64,000 nt of DNA, taken from Streptomyces sp. Y2F8-2 (lineage in GTDB: Bacteria > Actinomycetota > Actinomycetes > Streptomycetales > Streptomycetaceae). The notes beneath the pieces were generated by a model, which was not told where the DNA came from, ran no database searches, and was given only the letters and a program-made list of their open reading frames with translations. Shown piece after piece: positions 63,106 to 64,000 of the stretch (position 1 is its first letter; the number at the start of each line of letters is the position of its first letter). The translations under genes and the position numbers were made by a program. The stretch covers positions 972,842 to 1,036,841 of the forward strand of contig NZ_BNGS01000002.1 in assembly GCF_014905555.1 (NCBI RefSeq), written 5' to 3'.

Positions 63106-63783
63106 TCAGAAAGCGGGTTGCAGCAGTCCGCCCAGGGCGTTGCACGCGGAGACGATCCTGTTCATCTCACGCTTGGTCAGGGAAGCGTCCACTGGAAGCG
63201 AGAGCGTCTCGTCGGCGGCCCGCTCGGTCTCCGGCAGATGCACGTCGCGCCGGAACCTGGGCATACGGTGCACGGGCGTCTTCACCGGAACCCGGCACTC
63301 AACTCCCCTGGCGCGCAAGGCTCCTGCGAAGGCATCGCGGTCGGGCCGACCGTTCCCCGGCACCCGCACGACGTACTGCTGATAGGTGTGGCCGCCGCCG
63401 TCCTCGGGCGTGCGCACGCCCCGCAGTCGCCTGTCGAGGTAGGCCGCCCGTTCCCGCCGCTGCGCCACCTCGGCGTACGGCGTCTCGGACTCGCCCTGCT
63501 CCAGCACCAGCAGACCGTGCCCCTGCCCGACCTCGTGAAGCGCGGCGACATCGGCCGGCCGGCCGAAGCGGTGCACGACGACGACCGCGACGGTCTCGGA
63601 GGTCACCACGGCCTTCACGGCCGCCGCGTCCAGGCAGTACGTCGCCGGGTCTATGTCCGCGAAGACCGGCGTCGCACCCACCGAGGCCACGGCCTCGGCC
63701 ACCTCGACGTTGCCGAACGCCGGCACGATGACCTCGTCGCCGCGGCCGACACCTGCGGCCGTGAGCATTCCAGCAGTACCCAT
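63106..63783 (-). CDS. Truncated DegT/DnrJ/EryC1-family protein lacking the PLP-lysine segment
   Basis: 225 aa from ATG 63783. It begins inside the family fold (MGTAGMLTAAGVGRGDEVIVP matches the SGTAALHLAL...GDEVIVP block). It runs through PVFADIDPATYCLDAAAVKAV and VHRFGRPADV to LVLEQGESETPY, then jumps straight to the C-terminal AYLDRRL ... YVVRVPGNGRPDRDAFAGALRARGVECRVP. The ~65 residues holding the Schiff-base lysine and the N-terminal ~45 residues are missing. It keeps good codon bias and no frameshift. The start has no ribosome site and lies 52 bp beyond an rRNA terminator. Catalysis of the normal kind is unlikely. Confidence 0.75.
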   Translation of the reverse strand: MGTAGMLTAAGVGRGDEVIVPAFGNVEVAEAVASVGATPVFADIDPATYCLDAAAVKAVVTSETVAVVVVHRFGRPADVAALHEVGQGHGLLVLEQGESETPYAEVAQRRERAAYLDRRLRGVRTPEDGGGHTYQQYVVRVPGNGRPDRDAFAGALRARGVECRVPVKTPVHRMPRFRRDVHLPETERAADETLSLPVDASLTKREMNRIVSACNALGGLLQPAF

Positions 63784-63834
63784 GGCTGGGATGCTGGTCC
63801 GGCCACGTGAACGCAAAGTGACGCGCAACGCAAA

Positions 63835-63872
63835 AGAGCGGGTCCCTGAACCGAAGTTCGGGGACCCGCTCT
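63835..63872 (-). terminator. rRNA operon terminator
   Basis: AGAGCGGGTCCC (63835-63846) and GGGACCCGCTCT (63861-63872) form a 12-bp stem with flanking T residues on the minus strand, 8 bp past the 5S end. Confidence 0.92.
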
Positions 63873-63880
63873 GAAGAATT

Positions 63881-63999
63881 GTTCGGCGGTGTCCTACTCT
63901 CCCACAGGGTCCCCCCTGCAGTACCATCGGCGCTGTAAGGCTTAGCTTCCGGGTTCGGAATGTAACCGGGCGTTTCCCTCACGCTATGACCACCGAAAC
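63881..63999 (-). rRNA. rrf: 5S ribosomal RNA
   Basis: 119 nt on the minus strand beginning GTTTCGGTGGTCATAGCG and ending ACACCGCCGAAC; the termini pair as helix I. The sequence is the standard actinomycete 5S. The 23S and 16S genes should lie to the right of the window. The exact 5' base is within one or two nucleotides of the window end. Confidence 0.95.
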
Positions 64000-64000
64000 A

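Overview
The window is a piece of a Streptomyces chromosome. The DNA is very GC-rich with strong third-position G/C bias. It carries an actinobacterial gene set (ClgR, DpsB, standalone PncC-type CinA, DUF3046, OsaABC, GluRK-GluABCD), and the conserved order miaB ... gluRK/gluABCD ... recX-recA ... lhr ... clgR-cinA-pgsA-rimO ... ftsK ... osaBA/osaC matches the core arm of S. coelicolor as I remember it. Gene names rest on recognised protein sequences and this gene order, not on a search.

Layout. 1-4.4 kb: the 5' part of miaB, then a sugar-type ABC uptake operon (binding lipoprotein and two permeases, no ATPase). 4.4-16.6 kb: an accessory, regulator-rich block with an alpha/beta hydrolase lacking its nucleophile Ser, two giant LAL-type LuxR regulators, two AraC paralogues flanking a gutted esterase gene, an FMN reductase/luciferase-like monooxygenase pair and a second alpha/beta hydrolase. 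16.9-23 kb: secreted SGNH hydrolase, a small orphan gene, a TatA paralogue, an ArsR + Mg-type P-ATPase pair, a MazG-like pyrophosphohydrolase and an orphan TAXI binding protein. 23-29 kb: the glutamate-sensing two-component pair gluR-gluK divergent from the glutamate transporter gluABCD. 29-32 kb: a flavin monooxygenase and a cysteine dioxygenase-rhodanese operon preceded by a Cys-rich leader ORF.

32-45 kb: recA-recX under a LexA-type SOS box, membrane proteins including an AI-2E family exporter, DUF3046, Lhr helicase, a Nei-type glycosylase and an SDR. 45-54 kb: dpsB; the tightly coupled rimO-pgsA-cinA run followed by clgR; a RodZ-like membrane regulator; and FtsK. 54-63 kb: the osmoadaptation locus, with osaB and the huge hybrid kinase osaA (ten 92-residue HAMP-type repeats) on one strand and osaC (anti-sigma/phosphatase) divergent. 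The right edge has tRNA-Thr(GGT), a shrunken DegT-family protein lacking the PLP-lysine segment, and the terminator and 5S gene of an rRNA operon entering from the right on the minus strand.

The strongest candidate for something undescribed is the 15-codon leader ORF at 31028-31075. It has a good ribosome-binding site, three Cys codons at its 3' end (the last directly before the stop), and a cysteine dioxygenase-rhodanese operon downstream. This is the architecture expected of a cysteine-sensing translational attenuator. I saw no insertion sequence, CRISPR array or prophage.
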